The notes under the pieces: generated by a model
The model's database searches: none
What the model was told of the DNA's origin: nothing
The model's input: only the letters and a program-made list of their open reading frames with translations
Program-made: the position numbers and the translations under genes
Shown: one piece after another, positions 22,605-32,032 of the stretch
Position numbering within the stretch: position 1 is the stretch's first letter
Layout of the letters: the number at the start of each line of letters is the position of its first letter
Origin: Sphingobacteriaceae bacterium GW460-11-11-14-LB5
Lineage (GTDB): Bacteria > Bacteroidota > Bacteroidia > Sphingobacteriales > Sphingobacteriaceae
Direction: 5' to 3'
DNA: 64,000 nt
Assembly (NCBI GenBank): GCA_002151545.1
Contig: CP021237.1
Location: 5,642,001 to 5,706,000 of the forward strand

Positions 22605-25034
22605 TTACTGTGGTTTTACAGCTGGGGGCGGAGGAGGGATTTTATTTACAGTAATTTTAGTAAAACGGTAATTCAGACTAAAGGTGAAGTTTTGGGTGTT
22701 GTTTGTCGAATAATTCTCCAGTCTGAAATTCTGCCCTTCATTGTAAAAGGTATTGGTTCTGTTCCCTAAAATATCATTTATCGTGATGCGAAGGTTTAAC
22801 CGGTTACCAAAAAAGACTTTCCGTGCCGAGAAATTAGATGTCATTGAACCTTTGTTCCGGCCCTGGGCATTGGTGTTGTTGGCATAATTTAAGTTCGATT
22901 CAAAGGCGGTTTTAAGTGGTAATTGCATCGATAAGCCTATTGCTCCTCTAAAACTCAGACCATCCCGATTTAACGAACTGTTTAACTGTGATTTATAATT
23001 ACTCTGGATCACACTGAAATTTCCATTGGCCGATATCTTATTGGTAGGGCGATAATTTCCAATTAAGATAAGCGATAGTGAATGATTAGTTCCCACATTA
23101 TCATAAGTGCTTTCAGATCTCGCGGTATTGGAGCCCGGAATTAAGGTAACCGTGCGGTAACGCTCTATAACACCTTGACTGGTTGAATAAGAGAGCCGTG
23201 GATTAAACGACCATTTCTGGCCAAAAGCCCCAAAATTAATATCAAACTGGTGGGTATAAGCCGGCGATAAATTAGGATTTCCGTAGGAAATATTTAGCGT
23301 ATCAACATTGTTTACCTGAGGATTTAAGGTGTTTTCCCTTGGACGGTTAACACGGATACTATAAGTGGCGCCAATATTATATCGTTTGCGGTAAAACCGG
23401 TTTAAAGATACATTAGGAAAAACACTCAAATAGGGTTTCACATTGTAATTCTGACCAGTAGATAAATCGAAAGCTACATCGGTAAGTTCTGCTCTAACGC
23501 CTGTTTTAACACCCCAGCCTACTTTTCGGTAGTTATAAGATGCGTATGCTGCAGCAATATTTTCATTGTATAAAAACTGATTCGATAATTTGTTATTACG
23601 CACAAACTGTTGCGTTGCAAAATTAAAATTCTCGATCAGGAGATCATTGTCGTTCTCTCTGTAATTAAATGCCAGGCCTGCCTCAATGCGATCGCGTTTG
23701 TTGAATATTGGTTTTTCGTAATCTAAGGTTGCGTTTAAGCCCCTGTTCCCGGTATTGTTATTGTTTTGCTGTAAAGTTGGGGCCGATGTGCTGGGTTGGG
23801 CATAAGTGGTGCTGTAATCCCTAAAATCAATGCTTTTGTTGGTGTTGAAGTTTAGACCTAAAGATATTTTACCTCCACTGGTATCGGTCTGGAGATCGTA
23901 ATCGGCATTAAAAACAAAGTTATTGCTGTTGCCTTTGCCCGTATTATGCTGGTTGCGTAAACGGTTTTCTATCTTTTCTTCGCTTAAATAATGAAGGTCG
24001 GCGGTAGAATTTGAATTCGAATTGTTGAGGTTGTAATTGGTTGATAACCGTAAACTTTGCTTTGGACTAATGGTCCAGTCTAAGCCCATTCTAAAATTTC
24101 CACCGTTGTTATGGTTGCGGTAAGCGCCATACTGGTCATAATAGAAAGTTGTATCAGGGAAAAAGTTTTCGCGGAAATTATGACTATCACCTTTGCCAAC
24201 ATTATAACGGTATGCTGCACTTCCGTTTATGGCATAAGATTTTCCTCGGTAAGAAGCATTTGCATTGGTATTGCCATTGCCTTGCAAGCCGCTCGAAATG
24301 CCAACATTTCCATTAAAACCAACTTTGAAGCCTTTTTTCATCACAATATTGATGATGCCTTCGCCATCTCCGCTGTATTTTGATGGTGGATTGGTCAGGA
24401 CTTCTATCTTATCAATGGCATCAGAGGGAAGCACATTCAGCAGGTCGGCAATGTTGGAGGTCATATAGTCTGAGGGCTTGCCATCAATAAAAATTCTGGT
24501 ATTTCTTTTTCCGGCAATGGTTGCATTGCCATCAATATCTACCTGTACCATGGGTACATTTTTTAGTACATCTGTTGCCGTACTGCCTTCGGCCAATAGT
24601 GTTGAACCCACATTGTAAGTAACGCCATCGGCACCAAATTCGATAGGTGGTTTCTGAACGGTAATGGTTACCTCCTGCAGAGAATTTTGATCAGAACTTA
24701 ATTTTAATGCGCCAAGGTTTTTATCGAAATCTTTTTCTGTGATGGCTATTCCATTTACTTTTAACGGCGCATAACCCACAAAACTTACCCTAATACTATA
24801 ATTCCCGGTTTTTAGATTTTTAATGCTAAAATGGCCGTCCTCATCTGTAGCGGATGTAACTACAGGTTGTTCAGATCCATCAATATAAACAGATATGACG
24901 GCCGATGGTATGGATAACCCACCAACTTCTTCAACCACTTTTCCGCTGATTACGCCTTTTTCTACAGCAAACGCCGCAATGGCGTTGAGTAAAATTAATA
25001 AGGTAAAGCAAAGCTTGGGTAAAAGTTTTTCCAA
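22605..25034 (-). CDS. Outer-membrane beta-barrel protein with carboxypeptidase-like domain (TonB-receptor-like)
   Basis: An 809-residue outer-membrane protein. A signal peptide (ending AFAVE) is followed by a CarboxypepD_reg-like domain (about 27-110), a plug-like region (about 130-215, NVGSTLLAEGSTATDVLKNVPMV then INIVMKKGF) and a large barrel of the OMP_b-brl_3 type (about 380-800) ending in a strand. It lacks the TonB-box arrangement and length of SusC, and there is no SusD nearby, so polysaccharide import is not supported. A proline run (PPPPPAVKP) ends the protein. Its tandem neighbour at 25090 is a paralogue. Confidence 0.82.
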   Translation of the reverse strand: MEKLLPKLCFTLLILLNAIAAFAVEKGVISGKVVEEVGGLSIPSAVISVYIDGSEQPVVTSATDEDGHFSIKNLKTGNYSIRVSFVGYAPLKVNGIAITEKDFDKNLGALKLSSDQNSLQEVTITVQKPPIEFGADGVTYNVGSTLLAEGSTATDVLKNVPMVQVDIDGNATIAGKRNTRIFIDGKPSDYMTSNIADLLNVLPSDAIDKIEVLTNPPSKYSGDGEGIINIVMKKGFKVGFNGNVGISSGLQGNGNTNANASYRGKSYAINGSAAYRYNVGKGDSHNFRENFFPDTTFYYDQYGAYRNHNNGGNFRMGLDWTISPKQSLRLSTNYNLNNSNSNSTADLHYLSEEKIENRLRNQHNTGKGNSNNFVFNADYDLQTDTSGGKISLGLNFNTNKSIDFRDYSTTYAQPSTSAPTLQQNNNNTGNRGLNATLDYEKPIFNKRDRIEAGLAFNYRENDNDLLIENFNFATQQFVRNNKLSNQFLYNENIAAAYASYNYRKVGWGVKTGVRAELTDVAFDLSTGQNYNVKPYLSVFPNVSLNRFYRKRYNIGATYSIRVNRPRENTLNPQVNNVDTLNISYGNPNLSPAYTHQFDINFGAFGQKWSFNPRLSYSTSQGVIERYRTVTLIPGSNTARSESTYDNVGTNHSLSLILIGNYRPTNKISANGNFSVIQSNYKSQLNSSLNRDGLSFRGAIGLSMQLPLKTAFESNLNYANNTNAQGRNKGSMTSNFSARKVFFGNRLNLRITINDILGNRTNTFYNEGQNFRLENYSTNNTQNFTFSLNYRFTKITVNKIPPPPPAVKPQ

Positions 25035-25047
25035 TATCCGATTAGTT

Positions 25048-25084
25048 AAAAAAAGGTGCTTAGCAATATTTTTCTAAGCACCTT
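25048..25084 (-). terminator. Terminator between the two outer-membrane barrel genes
   Basis: AAGGTGCTTAG (25053-25063) pairs with CTAAGCACCTT (25074-25084) in an 11-bp stem with a 10-nt loop. On the minus strand a T-run follows. The two paralogues are therefore probably separate transcripts. Confidence 0.85.
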
Positions 25085-25089
25085 GGTTA

Positions 25090-27576
25090 TTAAAATGATC
25101 CCTCATCAGGACGGTTATCCTGCTGATCGTCTTTCTTCTTTTTAGCACCCGTAAATGTTGTTTTTCCAAACCGGTAAGAGAAGGTTAAGTTACCCATTGT
25201 TCCCTGCATCTGTCGTTCAAAATCAACAATAGTTGCTTTGTCTTCTGTGGTCATGCTCCATCTTCTGGTGTTAAATACATCCCGAACATTGAAGCTTAAA
25301 GATGCTTTTTTGTTTGGGAAATCGTATTTGGCTCCACCATCAATGCCGTACATGGCGTTGCGTTTTCCCTGTGCCATTACTTCTGGTGCACGGTAATCGC
25401 CGCGTAATTGTAATGAAACATCTTTAACAACCGTTAAATTAGCCGTTATGTTGGCATTCCAGCTAAATCCACTGCTCGATGCAATATCAAATCTCGCATC
25501 TCCGGCAAATTTTGCCTGGTATAAGTTTACATTGGTGGTAAAATTTAAAGCTTTAATCAGATCAAAACGGCCAATCAATTCTACCCCGCTGTTAATCTGG
25601 TGTGATAAGTTTTGAGGGGTTGACGTAATGATCCCGTTAACTGGCGTACTTCTTACCCTTTGAATGACATCATTGGTTTGACGGAAATATAAACTCGATG
25701 TTAAGGTTACTTTTTTCCAGTATTTGCTATAACCCAATTCGAAAGAGTGCACATCCTCAGGCAATAAATTTGGGTTACCACCTCTGTAGTTTAAAGGATC
25801 TGAAACGTCTAAAAATGGATTGGTATCCCAGGGACGAGGGCGGTTTACGCGGCGGGTATAACTCAATTGAAGCTGATTATCGCCCTTTAGTTTTTGTGTT
25901 AAGAAAACACTTGGATATAACCTTTTGTAGTGGATATTTCCTTCTGCAGTAGTTAATACATTGTTTGTATAACCTTCCAAGTGGGTGTCTAAACGCGCAT
26001 CTTCAGCCCTTAAACCCAATTGGTAACCAAAATCTTTAATCTGGTTTTGGTAGTTTAAATAAAGTGCATGCACCTGATCTTTGCTATCGAAACCATTAAT
26101 CAACTTGTTGTTACGTACATAAACCTCCGTATTGGTTGGAATTGAATCGGCATATTGATCGTTATTTCCTAAGCGGATCTGACTGCGGTAACCTACTTCA
26201 ACTTTACCCGCTTTACCAACAGGTAATGCATAATCAGTCTGGATGTTGTAATTGGTGTTATCGCCTGTATTAAAAACCCGTTGTAAACTTAAAGTTTCAT
26301 CAATCGGCACGCCATTTCGGTTCGTGGTATTGGTGCTGTAAGTCTGGTCGTTGTTATTTGTTCCGTGCGAATAGCCAAAGTTGAACGTTAACTCCTCTTT
26401 AGGCTTACTAAACTTCTGAACGTAATCTAAATTCAAATCATAACTTTTTCCGTAACCATCATTATTATTGGTTCTGTTGCTCAATAAAACTGGCGACTGG
26501 TTTGAATTTAATTGTCTGATGTCAAGCAACTCATTCCGCTCATTTTCCCTCGAGTTAAAACCGCCCGATAAGCTAACGACGCTTTTTGGTGCCAGATAAT
26601 AATCTAGCCCCGCTTTGGCATTGTGCCCCTTATCATTAGAGGTAGAAACCGTATTCTGATTGGCGAAAGCTGTTGAGCTGGTTGGTGTTTTGTATGTGAT
26701 GTCTTGAAAACCACCGCCCACACGGTTGCCGTAACGGTAGCCATAATTGCCATAAAGGTTAACTTTGCTATTCTGAAAGCTTAAGTTGGTGTTGGCATTA
26801 TAGTTATCGCGGTTACCTGCAGTTAGTGCAACTGAACCGTTAAAACCAAGTTTTGTGTTTTTCTTCAATACAATGTTGATGATGCCTGATTGCCCTTCAG
26901 CATCATATTTAGCTGATGGGTTAGTAATTACCTCCACACTTTCGATAGAGCTGGCTGGGATTGATTGAAGAATCTGCGCTACATTACCGCCGGCAATTAA
27001 AGATGGTTTTCCATCAATTAATACTTTAACGCCTGTAGAGCCACGTAAACTCACATTACCATCCATATCGGTAGAAACAGAAGGAACATTCTGCAATAAA
27101 TCGCTGGCTGAGCCACCTTCGCTGATTACGCTCTGGTCTACCGCGAAAATCTTTTTGTCGATACCCATTTGCATCGCCTGTTTCTGGCCTGTTACGGTAA
27201 TTTCACTCAGCACATTTCCTTTTGCAGGATTCATTTTAATCTCGCCGAAGTTTAAGGTGCCGGTTGCAGCGGTAATGGCAACATTATCCCTAACCATGGT
27301 TTGGTAGCCTACAAAGCTTATTTTAAAGGTAAAGTTTCCGGTAGGGATATCGGCCATTACAAAAGCACCGTTAACATCCGTTTGCACAATTTTTGCATTT
27401 TTGGCCGTAGCCTTATCAATTAAAATTGCAGTAGCAAATGGAATGGTTTCTTGTGTTTTTGCATCTTTAAGTATTCCGGTAATTTTTGCTTTTCCACTTG
27501 TTTGTGCGAAAAGGTTAAATGATAAGCTTAAAAGTAAAAGGGTGATCTGTATTGTTCTCGATTGTAAAAGTCTCAT
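25090..27576 (-). CDS. Outer-membrane beta-barrel protein, paralogue of the 22605 gene
   Basis: An 828-residue protein of the same layout: signal peptide (ending NLFAQTS), CarboxypepD_reg-like domain (about 30-110), plug-like region (about 140-225, VISEGGSASDLLQNVPSVSTD then IINIVLKKNT) and a barrel (about 390-815). The C-terminus is an acidic, glutamine-rich tail (KKKDDQQDNRPDEGSF) that is unusual for a barrel end. The two paralogues are clearly homologous through the plug but diverged in the barrel. The ligand is unknown. Confidence 0.82.
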   Translation of the reverse strand: MRLLQSRTIQITLLLLSLSFNLFAQTSGKAKITGILKDAKTQETIPFATAILIDKATAKNAKIVQTDVNGAFVMADIPTGNFTFKISFVGYQTMVRDNVAITAATGTLNFGEIKMNPAKGNVLSEITVTGQKQAMQMGIDKKIFAVDQSVISEGGSASDLLQNVPSVSTDMDGNVSLRGSTGVKVLIDGKPSLIAGGNVAQILQSIPASSIESVEVITNPSAKYDAEGQSGIINIVLKKNTKLGFNGSVALTAGNRDNYNANTNLSFQNSKVNLYGNYGYRYGNRVGGGFQDITYKTPTSSTAFANQNTVSTSNDKGHNAKAGLDYYLAPKSVVSLSGGFNSRENERNELLDIRQLNSNQSPVLLSNRTNNNDGYGKSYDLNLDYVQKFSKPKEELTFNFGYSHGTNNNDQTYSTNTTNRNGVPIDETLSLQRVFNTGDNTNYNIQTDYALPVGKAGKVEVGYRSQIRLGNNDQYADSIPTNTEVYVRNNKLINGFDSKDQVHALYLNYQNQIKDFGYQLGLRAEDARLDTHLEGYTNNVLTTAEGNIHYKRLYPSVFLTQKLKGDNQLQLSYTRRVNRPRPWDTNPFLDVSDPLNYRGGNPNLLPEDVHSFELGYSKYWKKVTLTSSLYFRQTNDVIQRVRSTPVNGIITSTPQNLSHQINSGVELIGRFDLIKALNFTTNVNLYQAKFAGDARFDIASSSGFSWNANITANLTVVKDVSLQLRGDYRAPEVMAQGKRNAMYGIDGGAKYDFPNKKASLSFNVRDVFNTRRWSMTTEDKATIVDFERQMQGTMGNLTFSYRFGKTTFTGAKKKKDDQQDNRPDEGSF

Positions 27577-27697
27577 TAAAAAATAAAATTTCGTATGTTT
27601 TTATAAAGGGAGACAAAGTAACGGCAACTTAGTTTAATTAAGGAGCCGTAACTATTTTATTACAGCCATTTTATAGTAATATTTTTGTGGGTAATGC

Positions 27698-27737
27698 ACA
27701 GTTGACAGCTAACAATTTGCGGTTTTCAGTTTTGCGG
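27698..27737. repeat. Low-complexity CAGTTGACAG/GTTTTCAGT repeat
   Basis: The stretch from ACAGTTGACAGCTAAC to GGTTTTCAGTTTTGC resembles, in reverse complement, the AACTGCCAACTGAAAATTGC stretch before 29821. The same words (GTTTTCAG, TTGACAG) flank the hairpin cluster at 29580-29784. It lies upstream of the D-2-hydroxyacid dehydrogenase promoter. Confidence 0.5.
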
Positions 27738-27759
27738 AAACAATAAAAGAATATTACAA

Positions 27760-27787
27760 TTGAACAATCAGCAAAATGTTACTTTTG
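27760..27787 (+). promoter_or_regulatory. Promoter of the D-2-hydroxyacid dehydrogenase gene
   Basis: ATTG (TTG at 27760-27762), a 17-bp spacer and TACTTTTG (27780-27787), a full match to TAnnTTTG. The -7 element ends only 6 nt before the ATG at 27794, so the mRNA leader is expected to be a few nucleotides at most. Confidence 0.6.
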
Positions 27788-27793
27788 TTCATT

Positions 27794-28723
27794 ATGAATA
27801 AGATATTAATTGTTGATGATTTACACCCTGCATTTAAAGAGCAGGCTATTGCCATGGGCTACGAGGTTGATGATGAACCACAAATCACCCGTCAACAAAC
27901 ATTAGATAAAATTAAAGATTATACCGGTATTGCTGTCCGGACAAAATTTAGGATCGATGCCGAAATTTTTGCTGCAGCCCCAAATTTAAAATTTGTGGCC
28001 AGGGCAGGAGCAGGCCTGGATAATATCGATGATAAAATCGCTTTTGAAAGAAATATCGAACTGATTAACGCACCCGAAGGCAATTGCGATGCCGTTGGCG
28101 AACATGCTACCGGTTTACTGTTATCATTGATGAACAACTTCCGTAGGGCCGATATCGAAATCAGAAATGGCGTATGGGATAGGGAAGGTAACCGTGGCTA
28201 CGAATTGAAAGGCAAAAAGGTTGGGATTATTGGTTATGGTTTTATGGGACAAAGTTTTGCAAAGAAGCTGGCGGGTTTCGAGGTTGATGTAATGGCCTAT
28301 GATAAATACAAAACCGGCTTTTCTGATGCTTTTGCCCGCGAGGTAAGCATGGAAGAAATTGTGAAACACAGCGATGTGCTGAGTTTGCATATTCCCTTAA
28401 CCGCCGAAACCAAACAGATGGTTGATGATGAGTATTTCTATCATTTTAAAAAGCCCATTTTCTTTATCAATACGGCAAGGGGTGAAATTGTAAATACACC
28501 GGCAGTGTTGAATGCCATTAAAAGCGGAAAGATTTTAGGTGCCGGACTGGATGTATTGCAAACAGAAAAATTCCCGGCCCTGGGTGAACAAGCTTGGTAC
28601 AATGAACTTAAAAACAACGACAAAGTGATTTTAACGCCACATGTTGGCGGCTGGACATTCGATTCGTACCGTAAAATTTCGGAGGTTTTGGCCGAGAAGT
28701 TAAGCGGGCTTAGTTTCGATTGA
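27794..28723 (+). CDS. D-2-hydroxyacid dehydrogenase (SerA-like)
   Basis: A 309-residue NAD-dependent dehydrogenase starting MNKILIVDDLHP; a start 6 codons upstream would lie inside the -7 promoter element. The nucleotide-binding motif GYGFMG follows KKVGII. Catalytic residues appear as Arg in NTARGEIVN, the expected Glu further on, and His in LTPHVGGW. It lacks the ACT domain of full SerA. It may act on 3-phosphoglycerate or on another 2-hydroxyacid; sequence alone does not decide. It is probably monocistronic. Confidence 0.87.
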   Translation: MNKILIVDDLHPAFKEQAIAMGYEVDDEPQITRQQTLDKIKDYTGIAVRTKFRIDAEIFAAAPNLKFVARAGAGLDNIDDKIAFERNIELINAPEGNCDAVGEHATGLLLSLMNNFRRADIEIRNGVWDREGNRGYELKGKKVGIIGYGFMGQSFAKKLAGFEVDVMAYDKYKTGFSDAFAREVSMEEIVKHSDVLSLHIPLTAETKQMVDDEYFYHFKKPIFFINTARGEIVNTPAVLNAIKSGKILGAGLDVLQTEKFPALGEQAWYNELKNNDKVILTPHVGGWTFDSYRKISEVLAEKLSGLSFD

Positions 28724-29109
28724 GCATAATGCTGAATTATTTTGGTTTTGGAAAGCAAGGGCACTGCTAGTAGTCAAGGTTCTGTCCTGCTTTCCATTAC
28801 TTCCGATGAAGAATCGGAATCATTACAATCAGGTTTATATTTTGCGGTTGCAACCTGCAAACCCTAAAATGAACTACTGTATCTGCCATCTAGCCCCGGG
28901 TGAAGCGTTACCCTGCAGGGCTGAGGTACGAAGCCCAAAGTGTATTAGCGAAACACGGGAGCCAATTCATTTTCTTGTACTGGCAATGCGCTCAAAAATA
29001 AAAGTTAATCGCTATTTAAACTTAATTTTTATAGTCTTGGGCCTAAAAAAAAGGTATAAATCTCAATTTTATTTTCTTAAATTGGCTATACAATCTAACC
29101 AATTTTATC
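28724..29109. repeat. Repeat-like intergenic region
   Basis: This 386-bp gap begins with TTTTGGAAAGCAAGGGCACTG, a start similar to the gap at 36926, and continues with more GC-rich, gene-free text (AGCCCCGGGTGAAGC, GCAGGGCTGAGG). A frame of 117 codons crosses it, but it has no recognisable product and uses the repeat text. It looks like a decayed, dispersed intergenic element. The last 100 bp are A+T-rich and probably carry the osmC-like promoter, which I could not place. Confidence 0.45.
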
Positions 29110-29577
29110 ATGCCGAAAGATCATTTATATTCAACTACAGTTACTTGGACAGGCAATAAAGGCTCAGGTACAATGGATTACCGTTCGTACGATCGCGATT
29201 ATGTAATTTCAGTAAAAGGAAAAGCCGATATTTCCGGATCGTCTGATTCAGCTTTTCTGGGCGATAAATCTAAATATAATCCTGAAGATCTGTTGCTGGC
29301 ATCTATATCAAGCTGCCATATGCTCTGGTATTTACATTTATGCTCTAAAAACGAAATTGTAGTAATCGATTATAAGGATGAGGCTGTAGGCACCATGGAA
29401 GAATCGGCCGATGGCAGTGGCAGGTTTAGAGAAGTTACGCTACATCCCCAGGTTTTAATAGCTGATAAAGCACATTACGAACTGGCAGCATCGCTGCATC
29501 ACGAAGCCAATAAAATGTGTTTTATTGCCAATTCGTTAAATTTTCCGGTTAAACACGAACCGGTTCTCAGTTATTAG
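29110..29577 (+). CDS. OsmC-family peroxiredoxin-like protein
   Basis: A 155-residue protein of standard OsmC/Ohr length. The two active-site cysteines are seen in SISSCHMLWYLH and NKMCFIANS, and the fold-defining glutamate in YNPEDLLLAS. Such proteins reduce organic hydroperoxides in the cytoplasm. The exact subfamily (OsmC, Ohr or YhfA) is not decided here, although the ESADGSGRFREVTLHP strand fits the OsmC-related group. It stands alone. The gene is followed directly by repeat elements. Confidence 0.9.
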   Translation: MPKDHLYSTTVTWTGNKGSGTMDYRSYDRDYVISVKGKADISGSSDSAFLGDKSKYNPEDLLLASISSCHMLWYLHLCSKNEIVVIDYKDEAVGTMEESADGSGRFREVTLHPQVLIADKAHYELAASLHHEANKMCFIANSLNFPVKHEPVLSY

Positions 29578-29579
29578 TT

Positions 29580-29784
29580 AACAGTTTTCAGTTGGTCGTC
29601 ATATCGAACGGCCACTTATTTCATTACCCCTTATCGTCCTCGTTTGTAACGAGGATGCAGGAGAATGGCGATTTTATCGCCATATGTATGCTTAATCGCA
29701 TTACAAATGCGGATCTCGGTAATCCCCGTTGCAAACGGGGACTATAAAGCTTGTCGCTTACAATAACAGTTTTCAGCTGGCCGT
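29580..29784. repeat. Cluster of four 3-nt-loop hairpins between direct repeats
   Basis: Two 20-bp direct repeats (29580-29599 and 29765-29784, AACAGTTTTCAG[T/C]TGG[T/C]CGT, 18 of 20 identical) flank about 165 bp. Inside are four perfect short hairpins with three-base loops: 29637-29655 (TCCTCGTT, loop TGT), 29665-29683 (ATGGCGAT, loop TTT), 29697-29711 (CGCATT, loop ACA) and 29723-29741 (TCCCCGTT, loop GCA). No gene fits. The pattern resembles an insertion into a CAGTTTTCAG repeat. Confidence 0.6.
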
Positions 29785-29820
29785 TTACAGAACTGCCAAC
29801 TGAAAATTGCGAACTGTCAA

Positions 29821-31701
29821 CTATTTAGCTGACCAAACATTATCTTTTGGTGTAGCATCCATGTAAATGCCGTTATCCAAACTGATCGATTTTACTTTTT
29901 TAGTGGTATTAAGCGTTACATTCACTTCTTTTTGGTTTGCCTTCCAAACTGCTGGTGTTTTGTGGATGGTGTCTGTTTTTCCATCGCTATACGTAACCAC
30001 CACATTAAATGGAATGGCAAAACCGCCAACATTTTTAATGGTTACGGTCGATTTTTCTTGAGCTGGCGTTACTTTGGTAATGGCTAAATCGAGGTAGTTG
30101 TTGGTGAAGAACCAATTCTGGAAAAACCAGTTTAAATTTTGTCCGGATCCTGCATTCATCGAGTTAAAATAATCCCATGGAATAGGGTGTTTGCCATTCC
30201 AATTGCTCATATAGTTATGTAGTGCTTTTTTGAATAAGTCATCTCCTAACATATCTTTAAGCGCCAAATAAGATAGTGAAGCTTTTCCGTAAGAGTTATT
30301 CCCATAACCTGCACCCGAAACCTGGTCAGACATCGAAATAACCGGCTGGTCTTCTTCTGTAGATTTATCGTTAATGTATTTGTTTACCCTGAAACTTTTG
30401 TAAAATTTATCGGCGGCTTCTTTTCCATGTTCTGCAATGCCGATTAAATATTCGAATGTGGTGGCCCAGCCTTCATCCATATAAGCATAACGGGTTTCGT
30501 TAATGCCCATGTAAAAAGGAAAGTATGTATGCGCCACCTCATGGTCTTGAACCAATTGTGCGAACACCGGATCACCAAATTGAGAATCGTTAACCATCAT
30601 AGGGTACTCCATATCGGCAAAACCTTGAAAAGCAATGGTTTTTACATAAGGATAGGGAATGCCGGGCCAATTGTTCGAGAACCAATCCAATGCATTAAGG
30701 TTGTATTTAACCGAGTTGATAAAATCTGTTCCGGTAGTTGGGTTGTAGGCAGCCTGTGCACTTGCACGGCGGTTGGTTTTTTTATCTACAATTACACTTG
30801 CTCCGTCCCAAACATAGTGGTTGCTCAGTGCAAAGGTGACATCCGTAATGTGTTTTACTGCAAATTTCCAGGTGTTCCAGTCTTTTTGCTGCGTTACTTT
30901 GCCGTCTTTCATTTCCTGCTCGGTAGCGATGTGGATGACTTCATCACCATTATACGATTTTTTTAAACGGGCAGAAATTTCAGGCTGTAACACTTCATCA
31001 GGGTTCAGAAAATCGCCGGTTGCATAAACCACATAGTTTTTAGGGGCTTTAATAGCGAATTCATAATCGTTAAAGTCGTTATAAAACTCAGCCCTATCGG
31101 TGTGTGGGATGCGGTCCCAGCCGTTATAATCATCATACACCGATATGCGCGGATAGCTATAAGCCACAAAAAAGGAGTTTGGATCAATCTGCCCCTCGCG
31201 ACCGCTTTCTTTTGATAAGGGGTAATCCCACTCAATTTTAACAGTGATTTTCGATTTTGGTAACAAAGGTTTGTTCAACTTTACGTTTCCTACTGTTCCC
31301 CAATCTTTGCTGTCTACCTGATAAGTTTCGCCATCAACCGAAAAGGAGATGATGTTTAGACCTGTGCTTAAAAAGCCTTCACTTACCGCACCACCTCTTG
31401 GCGAAGTGGGTTTATGTAAGTTGTTTACAAAACGGATAGCCAGGGTTTTTAAGGTATCGGAACTGTTGTTGCTGTATAAAATTTCTTCTTTACCGCTCAC
31501 CACTTTGGTTTCGGCATCTACCTTAATATCCATGTTGTATTTACCATGGTTTTGCCAATAATTGGGGCCAGGTTTTCCATTCATCGCACGCGTGCCCTTG
31601 GTATATGCTGCTTTAATATTTCGGGGCATATAAAGCTCTTGGGCAGAAACGGCATAAGCACCCAAACCAATGAGCAGGGCAATAGAGAATAACTTTTTCA
31701 T
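29821..31701 (-). CDS. M1-family metallopeptidase (gluzincin aminopeptidase-like)
   Basis: A 626-residue secreted protein with a signal peptide ending AVSAQ. The zinc motif HEVAH lies at about residue 386, with the third ligand Glu after exactly 18 residues (HExxH-x18-E, in AYMDEGW). The usual GAMEN substrate motif is replaced by FADMEYP, so classical aminopeptidase specificity is uncertain. An N-terminal beta-sandwich (about 40-260) and a C-terminal beta domain (about 545-620) flank the catalytic core. It probably trims peptides in the periplasm. The 3' end abuts the hairpin-repeat region; a 14-bp perfect palindrome (ATTTTAGCTAAAAT, 31713-31726) lies just upstream of the start. Confidence 0.88.
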   Translation of the reverse strand: MKKLFSIALLIGLGAYAVSAQELYMPRNIKAAYTKGTRAMNGKPGPNYWQNHGKYNMDIKVDAETKVVSGKEEILYSNNSSDTLKTLAIRFVNNLHKPTSPRGGAVSEGFLSTGLNIISFSVDGETYQVDSKDWGTVGNVKLNKPLLPKSKITVKIEWDYPLSKESGREGQIDPNSFFVAYSYPRISVYDDYNGWDRIPHTDRAEFYNDFNDYEFAIKAPKNYVVYATGDFLNPDEVLQPEISARLKKSYNGDEVIHIATEQEMKDGKVTQQKDWNTWKFAVKHITDVTFALSNHYVWDGASVIVDKKTNRRASAQAAYNPTTGTDFINSVKYNLNALDWFSNNWPGIPYPYVKTIAFQGFADMEYPMMVNDSQFGDPVFAQLVQDHEVAHTYFPFYMGINETRYAYMDEGWATTFEYLIGIAEHGKEAADKFYKSFRVNKYINDKSTEEDQPVISMSDQVSGAGYGNNSYGKASLSYLALKDMLGDDLFKKALHNYMSNWNGKHPIPWDYFNSMNAGSGQNLNWFFQNWFFTNNYLDLAITKVTPAQEKSTVTIKNVGGFAIPFNVVVTYSDGKTDTIHKTPAVWKANQKEVNVTLNTTKKVKSISLDNGIYMDATPKDNVWSAK

Positions 31702-31944
31702 TTTTACGAATAATTTTAGCTAAAATATAACTAATGCTTGAATTTTGGATAAGTGTATAAATGAATGTTACCATTGTGGTGATTCTGGCATATTATATAG
31801 CCTGATTTAGCTTTAACGATTGAATGAGCGCCTGATTAATTGAAAAAGCTTAATTTTTCATCATTTTAAGGGGTTAATTGAAGTTCCGAATTGATAGTTG
31901 GAAGTCATAAAAGCTTAAAATCTTGGTCACTTCTTAATTTTTTA

Positions 31945-31976
31945 TTTGCTTTTGTAATTTCCACATTTTATCTTCG
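31945..31976 (+). promoter_or_regulatory. Likely greA promoter
   Basis: TTTG (31945-31948), a 20-bp spacer and TATCTTCG (31969-31976), one mismatch to TAnnTTTG. The expected start near 31983 puts the terminator-like hairpin at 31989 at the very beginning of the transcript. Confidence 0.55.
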
Positions 31977-31988
31977 TTATAATTGAAG

Positions 31989-32032
31989 CAAGACTATGTA
32001 GCAAACCAACTATATAGTCTTGTTTGTTTTTT
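31989..32032 (+). terminator. Terminator-like hairpin in the greA leader (possible attenuator)
   Basis: CAAGACTAT (31989-31997) pairs with ATAGTCTTG (32014-32022), then TTTGTTTTTT. It lies 29 bp before the greA start and just after the inferred transcription start. If the promoter call is right, most transcripts would stop here as RNAs of about 50 nt. Confidence 0.6.

Noticed and set aside
22605..27576. SusC/SusD polysaccharide utilisation locus
   Set aside because: The two barrels are OMP_b-brl_3 type, shorter than SusC, and there is no SusD or glycoside hydrolase nearby.
28806..29159. 117-codon open frame on the plus strand
   Set aside because: It runs through repeat-like intergenic text, overlaps the start of the OsmC gene and has no recognisable product.
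29637..29741. CRISPR array
   Set aside because: The hairpin units differ in sequence and spacing is irregular. There is no constant repeat and no cas gene.
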